A stretch of DNA of 64,000 bases from UBA6623 sp965238125 (GTDB lineage Bacteria > Acidobacteriota > Terriglobia > Bryobacterales > UBA6623): contig OZ250179.1 in the NCBI GenBank assembly GCA_965238125.1, positions 6,200,001 to 6,264,000 on the forward strand, in the 5' to 3' direction. Positions 54,974-63,381 of the stretch are shown here, piece by piece. The position numbers and the translations under genes are program-made. Each line of letters starts with the position of its first letter. The stretch's first letter is position 1. The notes under the pieces were generated by a model. The model was not told the origin of the DNA, did not search any database, and saw only the letters and a program-made list of their open reading frames with translations.

Positions 54974-56828
54974 GCGGGAGGATCTCTTCGAGCCCGAGCG
55001 TTACGAACTCGTCGAGGGGCTTCCTTACGAGTTTGAGCTTGACCGGCGCGATTTCCTGGGGGCCGCCGGCGCGGGGCTGCTGATTACCGTGTCCGGGTCG
55101 GTCGGCTGCCGGCAACAGGGCGCGGTGGGTGAAGCTGTCGCTCCGCCGAGCCGACTGCATATCGCGAAAGACAGCCTCATCACCGTCATGACCGGTAAGG
55201 TGGAGGTCGGTCAAGGGTCCCGCACGCAACTGACTCAGGCAGTCGCCGAAGAAATGCGGGTTCCATTTGACTCGGTGCGCCTGGTAATGGCGGACACTGA
55301 CCGCGTGCCGGATGATGGTTCCACTGCGGGGAGCCGCACGACTCCACGGACGGTTCCGGCGGTGCGCAAAGCCGCCGCGGCGGCTCGGGAGATGCTCGTC
55401 CGGAGGGCAGCCGAGCTTTGGGCGCTCTCGGCGGAAGGGTTGCAGGTCCGCGCAGGGACCGTGTCTCACCCCGAAGGTGAACAAGAGCTGACCTACGGCG
55501 ATCTGGCCGATCTTGAGCAACTCACGGCAACACTCACCGAGTCGACGCCGGAGGACATTGCTCTCACGCGAGTCGAGCGCTGGGAAGTGTTGGGTCAGCC
55601 CGTCCCGCACGTTGATGGCGGAAACATTGTGACCGGCGCGCACCGTTATCCTTCAGACATCGTGCGCCCCGGCATGCTCTACGGAAAAATCCTTCGAGCG
55701 CCTTCCTACGGGGCAACGCTCTCGAAGATCGATCTGACTCCCGCCGAAGACGAGCTCACGGGCATGGCGCTCGGCATGAAGGATGCCGGCGCCGGATTCC
55801 TCGAAATCGTGTCGGATTGGATCGAGCCCGATCCCGAATCCGAGTTCGCCATGCTGCGCCGCGTGGTGGAGGCCTCGGGCCGCCCGGCGGTGTTTTCCCT
55901 CGCCCAGCATCATGACCGAACGGAAGATTGGAAGGTCATGATCCGTGAGGCCGACCGCGCTATCGAGGACGGGCATTCCATCAGGGCGGTCTGTCCGCCG
56001 CGCGCCATCGGTCTGCTGCTCGGTCTTGAAGGCAGTCAGAACCCGTTCTCCGGCACGCCGTCGTACAAGAAAATCGCGCGCCTGCCTCTCGCCGAGCGCG
56101 TTGCCGCGATGCGCGATCCCGACTTCCGCCGGCAACTCTTGTCGGAAGACCCGATCGCGGAAAGCACGTTTCCGCTGATCGAGCGGCTCTCCTATCAGTA
56201 CATGTTCCGCTTCGGCGATCCACCAAACTACCTGCCGCGAGAGGAGGACTCGATCGCGGCCGGCGCCGCGCGTGAGGGGCGCACGGCGCCCGAGGTCGCT
56301 TACGACGTCATGCTGGAGGATGAAGGACACGGCTTCATTTATTCGCCGCTCAACAACTATCCCGGCTACGATATGTCGGCGCCGCAAGCGATGCTGTCCA
56401 ACCGCAACGTCATTATGGGGCTCGGGGACGGCGGTGCGCACGTTGGGTTCATCTTGGATGCCGGCTTTCCGGCCTGGCTGATAACCTATTGGCAGAAAGA
56501 GCGCCGGACCTTCGATCTGCCGGAAGTGATTCGGCGACTGACATCCGACACGGCCGAGGCGGCCGGCCTACTGGATCGCGGCGTGATCCGGGCCGGCAAG
56601 AAGGCCGATATCAATGTCATCGATTACGACCGGCTGCGTTTCGGCAAACCGTACGTGGCGTACGACCTGCCGGCGGGCGGCAAGCGGCTGTTGCAGAAAG
56701 CCGAGGGGTATGACGTTACGATCGTGTCGGGGGCCGTGACCTACCGCCATGGTGAAGCGACCGACGCATTGCCGGGCAGCGTCATCGAAGGCCAACGCCT
56801 CGAAGAAAAGCTGCCGGCGGCTGAATAG
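54957..56828 (+). CDS. Chimeric protein: truncated molybdopterin hydroxylase large subunit fused in frame to D-aminoacylase-type amidohydrolase C-terminus
   Basis: A 623-residue frame made of two unrelated halves. Residues 1-261 are an IorB/XdhB-like large subunit start: Tat motif DRRDFLGAAGAG, KVEVGQGSRTQLTQAVAEEM, DGSTAGSRTTPRTVPA, RVERWEVLGQPVPHVDG and GMLYGKILRAPSYGATLSK. Near 55741-55760 the sequence switches to the later part of an N-acyl-D-amino-acid deacylase: LGMKDAGAGFLEIVSDWI, VFSLAQHHDRTEDW, MGLGDGGAHVGFI (catalytic Asp region) and GVIRAGKKADINVIDYD. The hydroxylase part lacks its molybdopterin core and catalytic Glu; the amidohydrolase part lacks the HxH metal site. Probably a deletion fusion or assembly chimera. 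Confidence 0.85.
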   Translation: MPTRFEREDLFEPERYELVEGLPYEFELDRRDFLGAAGAGLLITVSGSVGCRQQGAVGEAVAPPSRLHIAKDSLITVMTGKVEVGQGSRTQLTQAVAEEMRVPFDSVRLVMADTDRVPDDGSTAGSRTTPRTVPAVRKAAAAAREMLVRRAAELWALSAEGLQVRAGTVSHPEGEQELTYGDLADLEQLTATLTESTPEDIALTRVERWEVLGQPVPHVDGGNIVTGAHRYPSDIVRPGMLYGKILRAPSYGATLSKIDLTPAEDELTGMALGMKDAGAGFLEIVSDWIEPDPESEFAMLRRVVEASGRPAVFSLAQHHDRTEDWKVMIREADRAIEDGHSIRAVCPPRAIGLLLGLEGSQNPFSGTPSYKKIARLPLAERVAAMRDPDFRRQLLSEDPIAESTFPLIERLSYQYMFRFGDPPNYLPREEDSIAAGAAREGRTAPEVAYDVMLEDEGHGFIYSPLNNYPGYDMSAPQAMLSNRNVIMGLGDGGAHVGFILDAGFPAWLITYWQKERRTFDLPEVIRRLTSDTAEAAGLLDRGVIRAGKKADINVIDYDRLRFGKPYVAYDLPAGGKRLLQKAEGYDVTIVSGAVTYRHGEATDALPGSVIEGQRLEEKLPAAE

Positions 56829-57355
56829 GCGCGGGTGATCACTCGTCTGGCTCTTGTACACGGTAGACACCGCCACCGAGCAGGAATTGCTGCTGATCGA
56901 GCGATTTGAGTGGCAGCGCTGGGGAGACCAACTCAATCATTCCCGACAATTCAGAACGAGGAGTTCCGCGACCGGGAGCCGACCAAGCCATTCACAAAGC
57001 GGGACAGGGGAGCCATCTTCAATCATGTGGCGATGAATCGCGTTCACACTCCGAAATCCACCGCCTAAAGCCGCCCGGCCGGAGCTCCACATGTAGGCTT
57101 CCAGGACCGAATCTTGTTGGGATCATTTCCGAACGCGACTATGCGCGCATACATAGCCTGGGGTGGGGCCAGAGGCGGAACCCCAGGTACGGAATCAAAA
57201 CGAACTCGAGCCTTGAAACGCAGGAGGAAAAACTCCCGCGTGGCTCTTCGGACCACCGGCACCCATTTTCATGGCGGTATGATGAATGCCGCGCGTTCAG
57301 AGGAATTAGGCTGTCCCCGATTTTTTCGCTTCGAAACTGCTTCAACAACACTTTA
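56829..57355. other. Intergenic region with a hairpin repeat
   Basis: About 530 bases with no convincing gene. A short frame reading QNEEFRDREPTKPFTKRD near 56950 could be a gene fragment but matches nothing I recognise. A CCTGGGG-type foldback repeat lies at 57152-57196. Confidence 0.45.
57152..57196 (+). repeat. Foldback repeat, copy 1 (CATAGCCTGGGGTGG...CCCCAGGTACG)
   Basis: CCTGGGGT and ACCCCAGG pair across a short GC-rich loop. The same unit with small changes recurs at 58609-58656. The two copies bracket the iron alcohol dehydrogenase gene. Similar CCTGGGGT...ACCCCAGG foldbacks are a recurrent intergenic repeat type in Planctomycetes and related phyla. Confidence 0.65.
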
Positions 57356-58477
57356 ATGCAACCTTTCGATTTCCAGCCGCGCACGCGAGTCATCTTCGGC
57401 GCCGGCGCGCTCAACCGCCTGGGCGAGGTCGCCGAGTCGCTCGGCGGCAGGCATGTGCTGATCGTCTCCGACCCCGGCGTCGTTGCCGCCGGGTACCCCG
57501 CGCGCGCCAGGGCCTCGATCGAGACCCGCGGGATGGACGCCTATCTCTTCGACGACGTCGAGGAGAACCCCACCACGCATCACGTCAACGAGGCGCTTGA
57601 ATACGCGCAGTCGCACGAAATCGACCTCATCGTCGGCCTCGGCGGCGGCAGTTCAATGGACTGCGCCAAGGGCGTCAACTTCCTGCTGACCAACGGCGGA
57701 GAGATGGCCGACTACTGGGGCGTCGGCAAGGCCGAGAAGCCGATGCTGCCGCTGGTGGCGGTTCCCACGACGGCCGGCACCGGCAGCGAGGCGCAATCGT
57801 TCGCTCTGATCGCCGACGCGGAATCGCATCGGAAGATGGCTTGCGGTGATCCGAAAGCGGCGCCGGCGGTGGCATTGCTCGATCCGGAATTGACCATCAC
57901 CCAACCGCCCGAGGTCACGGCGCTAACCGGCATCGACGCCCTTGCCCACGCCGTCGAGACGTGGGTGACGAATCGGCGTAATCCGCTCTCGCAGCTCTAC
58001 TCGCAGCAGGCCTGGCGGTTGCTTAGCGACGGCCTGCCGCGAGTCTTTGAAGATCCCTTTAACATCGAAGCCCGCGGCGCGATGCTGCTCGGCGCCAACT
58101 ATGCCGGCACGGCGATCGAAAACTCCATGCTCGGCGCGGCGCATTCCTGCGCCAACCCGCTGACGGCCCGGTACGGCATCATCCACGGGGCGGCCGTGGG
58201 ACTCATGTTGCCCGCCGTGATTCGCTTCAACTCGGCCGAAGTCGGGTCGCTTTACTCGGAATTATCCGACGACGGAGCGGGACCGGATCAGCTTGCCGAG
58301 CGAATCGAACAGTTGATGGAACAAGCCGGGCTGGCGCGGCGTCTATCCGATCACAAGATCGGCCCCGAGGCGCTGCCCGACCTCGCCCGGGAAGCATCGT
58401 TTGAGTGGACGGCGCGTTTTAACCCGCGTCCGGTCACCTCCAAGGAGATGCTGGAGATCTATGAATGCGTAGCCTAA
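57356..58477 (+). CDS. Iron-containing alcohol dehydrogenase
   Basis: A 373-residue group III (Fe-ADH) protein. The N-terminal NAD domain starts PFDFQPRTRVIFGAGALNRL and contains IVGLGGGSSMDCAKG (GGGS binding motif) and PTTAGTGSEAQSFALI. Metal ligands: Asp and His in LTGIDALAHAVETWV, and two His in LGAAHSCANPLTARYGIIHG. The family oxidises alcohols or reduces aldehydes with NAD(P); the substrate is unknown. The ATG at 57356 has no clear Shine-Dalgarno. It overlaps the next frame by 13 bases. Confidence 0.93.
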   Translation: MQPFDFQPRTRVIFGAGALNRLGEVAESLGGRHVLIVSDPGVVAAGYPARARASIETRGMDAYLFDDVEENPTTHHVNEALEYAQSHEIDLIVGLGGGSSMDCAKGVNFLLTNGGEMADYWGVGKAEKPMLPLVAVPTTAGTGSEAQSFALIADAESHRKMACGDPKAAPAVALLDPELTITQPPEVTALTGIDALAHAVETWVTNRRNPLSQLYSQQAWRLLSDGLPRVFEDPFNIEARGAMLLGANYAGTAIENSMLGAAHSCANPLTARYGIIHGAAVGLMLPAVIRFNSAEVGSLYSELSDDGAGPDQLAERIEQLMEQAGLARRLSDHKIGPEALPDLAREASFEWTARFNPRPVTSKEMLEIYECVA

Positions 58478-59934
58478 CACCCCGCGGCGCAGGTCTTCGA
58501 CGCGCGAAAATCGGGTGGCTCCTCCGAACCCCCCCTTTCGAGCGTATTGTGGATTGCGTTTGCTCGCCCAATTCACGAACGACCTCAGCCGCGAAGCGGC
58601 GGCACGAATATAGCCTGGGGTGGAGCCGAAGGCGGAACGCCAGGTACGCAACCAAGCTCGTCATTCTTGCGCTCTCGGTCGCTCTCACACATGCTCTCGC
58701 CGCCGACTGGCCGCTCTTTCTCGGCAACGCCGAACGCAATGCCGTCGCCCCCAACGCCGTTCCGCCGCCGCTCGAAGTCGAATGGAGCTACGACGCCCCC
58801 GCCGGCATCGACTCGACGGCCATCATCGTCAACGGCACGGTCTACTTCGGCGAGATGGACGGCAGGTTCCACGCGGTCGATCTCGCGACCGGCACGGGCA
58901 AATGGGTCTACGAAGCCAAGCTCGGCGTCCCGGCATCGGGTTGCATCCTCGACGAAACCGTCTTCTTCGGCGACGAAGAGGGCTACTTCCACGCCGTCGA
59001 CATCACCACCGGCAAGGGACGCTGGACCGCCGAAACCCACGCCGAAATCCTCTCTTCGCCCAACTGCCTGCCGGGAGCTGTGCTGGTCGGCTCGTACGAT
59101 GCGAGCCTTTATGCCTTCGACCCGGCGACGGGCGACGTCAAATGGGAATACCAGACAGAGGACCGCGTTCATTGCAGCCCGGCGGTCAAGGACGGGCAAA
59201 CGTTCGTCACCGGTTGCGACGGCAAGTTGCGAATCGTCGATGTGTCGAACGGCGAGGAGGTCGCCCAGATCGAGCTGGGCGAGTACATCGCGGCCACGCC
59301 GGCGCTTGTAGGCGACCGCATCTACGTCGGCAGCTTCGGCAACGAGGTTCTCGCCGTCGATTGGAAAAAGGGCGAGGTCGTCTGGCGCTACTCCCACCCC
59401 AAGACCGATTACCCGTTCTATTCCTCGCCCGTTGTCGCCAAGGGTCTGGTGGTGCTCGGCGGGCGCGATAAGCGCATTCACGCAATCGACGAGCAGACGG
59501 GCGAACTCGTCTGGGAATTTCTAACGAAATCGCGGGTCGATTCCTCGCCGACACTGGCCGGCGACATCATCTATGTCGGCTCGAACGACGGCAACCTCTA
59601 CGCGCTCAACCACGCCGACGGCAAGCTGGTGTGGAAGTTCACCGCCGGCGGCGACATCGTCGCCTCGCCCGCCATCAGCGGCGATCGGCTGGTGATCGGC
59701 TCGCGCGACGGCGTGTTGTATTGCTTGCGACCCAAAGCGGGGCGCTCGTTCGGGCGCTCGGACTCCATCCGAATATGCGTCTCAACCGGCAGTTGTAAGT
59801 GGCCTCTGAACTCCGACAGATCGTCAACGGACCAAAATCGTGTAAGCCCTCACGCGTCACTCAGAGGTTCTTCTGTCTCCGACCCCGACATCGTCGACGA
59901 GACGTGGGCCAGACATTTCGCCGAAATGAGCTGA
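58465..59934 (+). CDS. PQQ-type beta-propeller (outer-membrane BamB-like) protein with doubtful ends
   Basis: Residues about 80-430 are a complete PQQ/BamB-like propeller: repeated blades such as NGTVYFGEMDGRFHAVDLAT, VLVGSYDASLYAFDPATGD, VYVGSFGNEVLAVDWKKGE-like and IYVGSNDGNLYALNHADGK, with a final LYCLRPK. A signal-like helix (LVILALSVALTHALAAD) sits at residues 65-81, so the true start should be just before it, but no ATG, GTG or TTG lies there. The coding sequence immediately upstream is a foldback repeat (58609-58656). Candidate starts are ATG 58465 or GTG 58549. The last 66 residues are unlike the family and overlap the GntR gene. Confidence 0.75.
   Translation: MRSLTPRGAGLRRAKIGWLLRTPPFERIVDCVCSPNSRTTSAAKRRHEYSLGWSRRRNARYATKLVILALSVALTHALAADWPLFLGNAERNAVAPNAVPPPLEVEWSYDAPAGIDSTAIIVNGTVYFGEMDGRFHAVDLATGTGKWVYEAKLGVPASGCILDETVFFGDEEGYFHAVDITTGKGRWTAETHAEILSSPNCLPGAVLVGSYDASLYAFDPATGDVKWEYQTEDRVHCSPAVKDGQTFVTGCDGKLRIVDVSNGEEVAQIELGEYIAATPALVGDRIYVGSFGNEVLAVDWKKGEVVWRYSHPKTDYPFYSSPVVAKGLVVLGGRDKRIHAIDEQTGELVWEFLTKSRVDSSPTLAGDIIYVGSNDGNLYALNHADGKLVWKFTAGGDIVASPAISGDRLVIGSRDGVLYCLRPKAGRSFGRSDSIRICVSTGSCKWPLNSDRSSTDQNRVSPHASLRGSSVSDPDIVDETWARHFAEMS
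58609..58656 (+). repeat. Foldback repeat, copy 2, inside the 5' end of the propeller gene
   Basis: ATAGCCTGGGGTGGAGCCGA...CGCCAGGTACGCAA, matching the repeat at 57152 with a few substitutions. It lies exactly where the propeller gene's start codon would be expected, so it may have displaced the original translation start. Confidence 0.65.
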
Positions 59935-60788
59935 TAAGGAACGACGTTCGTCCTTCTTCTCCGAGCCCGCAAGATGCGATAGGCCATCGCATCACAGAAA
60001 AGAATATCGGGCATGCCCACGTCTTGAGGCTCTTTGCCAACAAGTAGGTATTCCCGCATGGAGTGTCGACCGCCGACGACCGGTGCCAAGACGCCTCGGG
60101 CGGTTTGTAAGAAGTATTCGCTGATCGAGGCGATCGCGATCAGCGAGGGCCGCTCGAGATTTCGGACCAAAGCGACGTGCTCATCCGCCTTGGAATATAC
60201 GATCGGCACGATGGGTCGGTCTTTGGGAAGCACGGAAACCACTCGCGGCATGAGCCCGGGCGGGCTGAGGACGAGCGCTCCGATCGCCAAACCCGGGTTC
60301 TCGACAAGCTTTTCAGGCGGGCACGTTTCGACCGGGCACCCGAGCGCGTCGATCAGTTCCGCTCGGAATAGGGTGCGCATCCCCGCATCGATCGACAGCG
60401 CGAGGATATGGTCGGGGGGTTCGGCGAGCAACCTCGCTCGAAGCCGACGGCGAAGCTGCTGCATTGTGAACCCATGCTGTTGGGCGGTCCTCACCGTGCC
60501 GTTGATTAGGTCGTCGAGGTCCTTTACCGGAGTCGGCGTGAGCGGCTCTTCGGGAGAACGGACAGCCAAGCGGCTGCCCCTGCGCCTCACGAGCAGACCT
60601 TTCTCGACTAAATCGCGATAGGCTTGGCTAACCGTGTTGCGGTGGATCTTCAGGCGTGTCGCCAGCGCTCTGACGCTGGGTAATGTATCCGCCGGCTCTA
60701 GCTTCCGAGTCCCAATCAAGAACGTGATCTGTATTGCAATCTGCTCGCGGAGGGATACTTCGCTCTCCTTGCTGATGCGGATGTCCAT
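59850..60788 (-). CDS. GntR family transcriptional regulator with uncharacterised effector domain
   Basis: A 312-residue protein. ATG 60786-60788 gives MDIRISKESEVSLREQIAIQ; AGGCGA lies upstream. Residues 1-75 are a GntR winged helix-turn-helix (TLPSVRALATRLKIHRNTVS, AYRDLVEKGLLVRRRGSR). The C-terminal 230 residues do not match FadR, HutC or MocR types; strands such as HILALSIDAGMRTLFRAELI and RPIVPIVYSKADEHVALVRN suggest a periplasmic-binding-like or Rossmann-type ligand domain. Three ATTGTG repeats lie 47 bases upstream of its start. It is divergent from the DUF2817 gene, a likely target. Confidence 0.85.
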   Translation of the reverse strand: MDIRISKESEVSLREQIAIQITFLIGTRKLEPADTLPSVRALATRLKIHRNTVSQAYRDLVEKGLLVRRRGSRLAVRSPEEPLTPTPVKDLDDLINGTVRTAQQHGFTMQQLRRRLRARLLAEPPDHILALSIDAGMRTLFRAELIDALGCPVETCPPEKLVENPGLAIGALVLSPPGLMPRVVSVLPKDRPIVPIVYSKADEHVALVRNLERPSLIAIASISEYFLQTARGVLAPVVGGRHSMREYLLVGKEPQDVGMPDILFCDAMAYRILRARRRRTNVVPYQLISAKCLAHVSSTMSGSETEEPLSDA

Positions 60789-60834
60789 AGTGTCGCCTGG
60801 GAAGCTTGCGGGCCTCCCATACCGACGCCCCCGA

Positions 60835-60869
60835 ATTGTGACACTTCGGATTGTGTCATATCTATTGTG
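60835..60869. promoter_or_regulatory. Three direct ATTGTG repeats between divergent genes (candidate GntR operator)
   Basis: ATTGTG occurs at 60835-60840, 60850-60855 and 60864-60869, spacings of 15 and 14 bases; the first two extend to ATTGTGNCA. The site lies between the GntR gene and the DUF2817 gene and overlaps a plausible promoter (CATATCTATT). Autoregulation by the GntR protein is inferred from position. Confidence 0.45.
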
Positions 60870-60943
60870 GCGGCGCTCATTGCTGTGACCGACTATGGAG
60901 GGCAGATAGCAGACAGCTTTCGCATTTCTCGACGAGGCGTGAC

Positions 60944-62107
60944 ATGCATTTTGGAAGAATGACTGCACTCAAGCTGATGACAGTCCTGGCCATTACTCCC
61001 GGTTGCGGAGGGGATAAAGGGTCCAACCGGCCAACTCCGCAAGACCGATTTTTCTCGGCTGATTACGAGAGCGCCCGACTGCGGTTTCGCGAGGCAGCCG
61101 AGCGCGGCGGAGCTCGGCTTACCGCACTCGATCTCGAGGCGAAAGGACCCGCCGGGGAAGACTTAACCATCGACATCGCCTGGTTCGGGGCGGAGCAGCC
61201 TCGCCAGGTGTTTCTGCATTCCTCGGGCATCCATGGCGTGGAGGCCTTTGCCGGTTCGGCGATTCAGCTGCAGTGGCTGGCGAAAGGTATCTCGCCGCCG
61301 GAGGATACAGCCGTTGTCGTGGTGCATGTTCTCAATCCCTATGGCATGGCCTGGCTACGAAGGTTCAACGAAAACAATGTTGATTTGAATCGCAACTTTC
61401 TTCCTCCGGAAAAGCCTTACCGAGGAGCTCCGAAAGGTTTTGAACAGCTCGATTCGTTTCTCAATCCTTCGACGCCGCCTTCTTGGGACTTTTATTACCC
61501 CCGCGCAGCGTGGCTCATTATGCGCTACGGCATGTCGACTCTCAAGCAGACCGTAGCCGGGGGCCAGTACGAGAACCCCAAAGGGCTGTTTTTCGGTGGA
61601 AAGTCCCTCGAAGAAGGTCCACGCAAACTGCAACAGTTCGTTACCAAGCGGTTGGCGGGCGTTGAGCGCCTCGTCGTCATCGACGTTCACACCGGCCTCG
61701 GGCCTTTTGGCGTGGACACGTTGTTCGTGCACGCCGCCGATGAGGGATCTCCCTTGTACGGCACGATGCAGAAGGTGTTCGGCGACCGAGTCGCTCCGTT
61801 GGATCCCGATCGCAGCGTAGGGTACAAGATCAAGGGAGCCTACGACACAATGTACCCACGTGCCCTGCCGAAGACTGATGTGTACTTCTTGAGTCAGGAA
61901 TTCGGCACGTATAACTCAGTCGAGGTCGTGAGGTCGCTGCGCGCGGAAAACCGTTGGCACCACCATGGCGAAGCGAGCCTCGATCATTCCAGCAAGCTGG
62001 AACTCAAAGAGGCCTTCGGGCCTGAAGACGAATCCTGGCGGAGGGACGTCCTGCACCGAGGCAACGAGGTCATCGAACAGGGGCTGAGCCTTGCTTTCGC
62101 CGAGTAG
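60944..62107 (+). CDS. DUF2817 (M14-like) metallopeptidase-type protein
   Basis: A 387-residue protein. ATG 60944 has GAGG eight bases upstream. The N-terminus MHFGRMTALKLMTVLAITPG-C is lipoprotein-like with an imperfect lipobox (TPGC). DUF2817 features: FLHSSGIHGVEAFAGSAIQ (His and Glu of an M14-like zinc site), NPYGMAWLRRFNENNVDLN with R-N-F following, VVIDVHTGLGPFGVDTL (second His) and YFLSQEFGTYNSVE (catalytic-type Glu). Probably a secreted zinc-dependent carboxypeptidase or amidase; the substrate is unknown. It is followed at 128 bases by an M28 peptidase gene, so both may serve peptide scavenging. Confidence 0.88.
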   Translation: MHFGRMTALKLMTVLAITPGCGGDKGSNRPTPQDRFFSADYESARLRFREAAERGGARLTALDLEAKGPAGEDLTIDIAWFGAEQPRQVFLHSSGIHGVEAFAGSAIQLQWLAKGISPPEDTAVVVVHVLNPYGMAWLRRFNENNVDLNRNFLPPEKPYRGAPKGFEQLDSFLNPSTPPSWDFYYPRAAWLIMRYGMSTLKQTVAGGQYENPKGLFFGGKSLEEGPRKLQQFVTKRLAGVERLVVIDVHTGLGPFGVDTLFVHAADEGSPLYGTMQKVFGDRVAPLDPDRSVGYKIKGAYDTMYPRALPKTDVYFLSQEFGTYNSVEVVRSLRAENRWHHHGEASLDHSSKLELKEAFGPEDESWRRDVLHRGNEVIEQGLSLAFAE

Positions 62108-62235
62108 CGGAGGCGGGGCTTACGCCGGAAATATACAATGGCGGCGTGGTGCCGGCTGAGCCTCGAACAGGGGCCAAGTTCCGAACTCGCTGAATAACGC
62201 GGGGGGCCGTCGAGCCGGGCACGAGGGAAACAATC

Positions 62236-63258
62236 ATGAAAATAATGATTCTCGCGGTCACGGTTGTTGCGATCGGCCTGGTCGGGGTCGGCCTCTGGGC
62301 CTACATGATTCGGATGCCGGGGAAGAACTTCACTGGGAGGCCCCGTGCGCTGAGCGGGGCCGAAACGGGGCTACAGGACAATCTGAGAAGGTACGTCGAG
62401 AAGCTGGCGGGCGAGCTCGGAGAACGCAATCTCGTTTTCTATGAGGCGCTGTCGGCCGCCGCCGAGTACTTGGCGAGCCGGTTGACCGAGACGGGCTACG
62501 ATGTCCGCCGTCAGGAGTTTCAAGCCGTCGCCGGGGGTGGTCTCGTATCGCGCGAAGCAGCGACGGTGCGCAGTTGCCAAAACCTCGAGGTAGAGATTCG
62601 GGGCCGTAGTCGCCCCAACGAGATCGTGGTTGTGGGCGCTCACTACGACTCGGCGCCCGGCACCAACGACAACGCGACAGGAATAGCGGCTCTACTGGAG
62701 CTCGCAAGCAGCTTCGCGGACCGGACGACGGGACGCACGCTGCGCTTAGTTTTCTTCGTCAACGAAGAACCGCCGTATTTTCAAACCCCGTCAATGGGAA
62801 GTTGGGTATACGCGCAACGCTGCCGGGAAAGGGGCGAAAGGATCACGGCGATGTTGAGCCTCGAGACGATGGGGTACTTCTCCGACGAGCCGGGAAGCCA
62901 GAAGTATCCTTTCCCGATCGGACTGTTTTACCCATCCAAAGCCGATTTTCTCGGGTTTGTTGGGAACACATCGTCGCGAGCGCTGGTGCACCAGGCAATC
63001 CAATCGTTTCGTGCCGTGGCGGCGGTTCCGTCCGACGGTGTTGCCGCGCCGGCGTTCATCCCCGGTATTGGGTGGTCCGACCAATGGTCATTTTGGCGGG
63101 CGGGTTACGCGGGCATAATGGTGACGGACACGGCCCCGTTTCGATACCCGCACTATCACGCCTCCGACGACACTCCGGACAAGATCGACTACGATCGATT
63201 GGCCCGCGTGGTGACAGGCGTAAGAGCGGTCGTCGCCGACTTGGTTTCCGTCGAGTGA
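62236..63258 (+). CDS. M28 family zinc aminopeptidase, membrane anchored
   Basis: A 340-residue protein with an N-terminal signal anchor MKIMILAVTVVAIGLVGVGL. The M28 catalytic domain has its metal ligands in order: His in VVVGAHYDSAPG, Asp in GTNDNATGIAA, Glu-Glu in FFVNEEPPYF, Glu or Asp in MLSLETMGYFSD, and His in YPHYHASDDTPDKID. It would be a periplasmic aminopeptidase or glutaminyl cyclase-like enzyme. GAGGGAAAC upstream of the ATG is a reasonable ribosome-binding region. Confidence 0.93.
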   Translation: MKIMILAVTVVAIGLVGVGLWAYMIRMPGKNFTGRPRALSGAETGLQDNLRRYVEKLAGELGERNLVFYEALSAAAEYLASRLTETGYDVRRQEFQAVAGGGLVSREAATVRSCQNLEVEIRGRSRPNEIVVVGAHYDSAPGTNDNATGIAALLELASSFADRTTGRTLRLVFFVNEEPPYFQTPSMGSWVYAQRCRERGERITAMLSLETMGYFSDEPGSQKYPFPIGLFYPSKADFLGFVGNTSSRALVHQAIQSFRAVAAVPSDGVAAPAFIPGIGWSDQWSFWRAGYAGIMVTDTAPFRYPHYHASDDTPDKIDYDRLARVVTGVRAVVADLVSVE

Positions 63259-63381
63259 TATTCGGGCCCGGCTGCGGGGACGCACCAAACCCGTTCCTTT
63301 TCCGGCGACAGTCAAGTACCTGTGGGGCGCGATCTTGGAATGTGCTGTCGCAGGGGCATTCGGCCGACAATCGGGCCCCAA

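Noticed and set aside
56906..57355. N-terminal extension of the iron alcohol dehydrogenase
   Set aside because: It would read through an intergenic foldback repeat; the family's natural start is the ATG at 57356.
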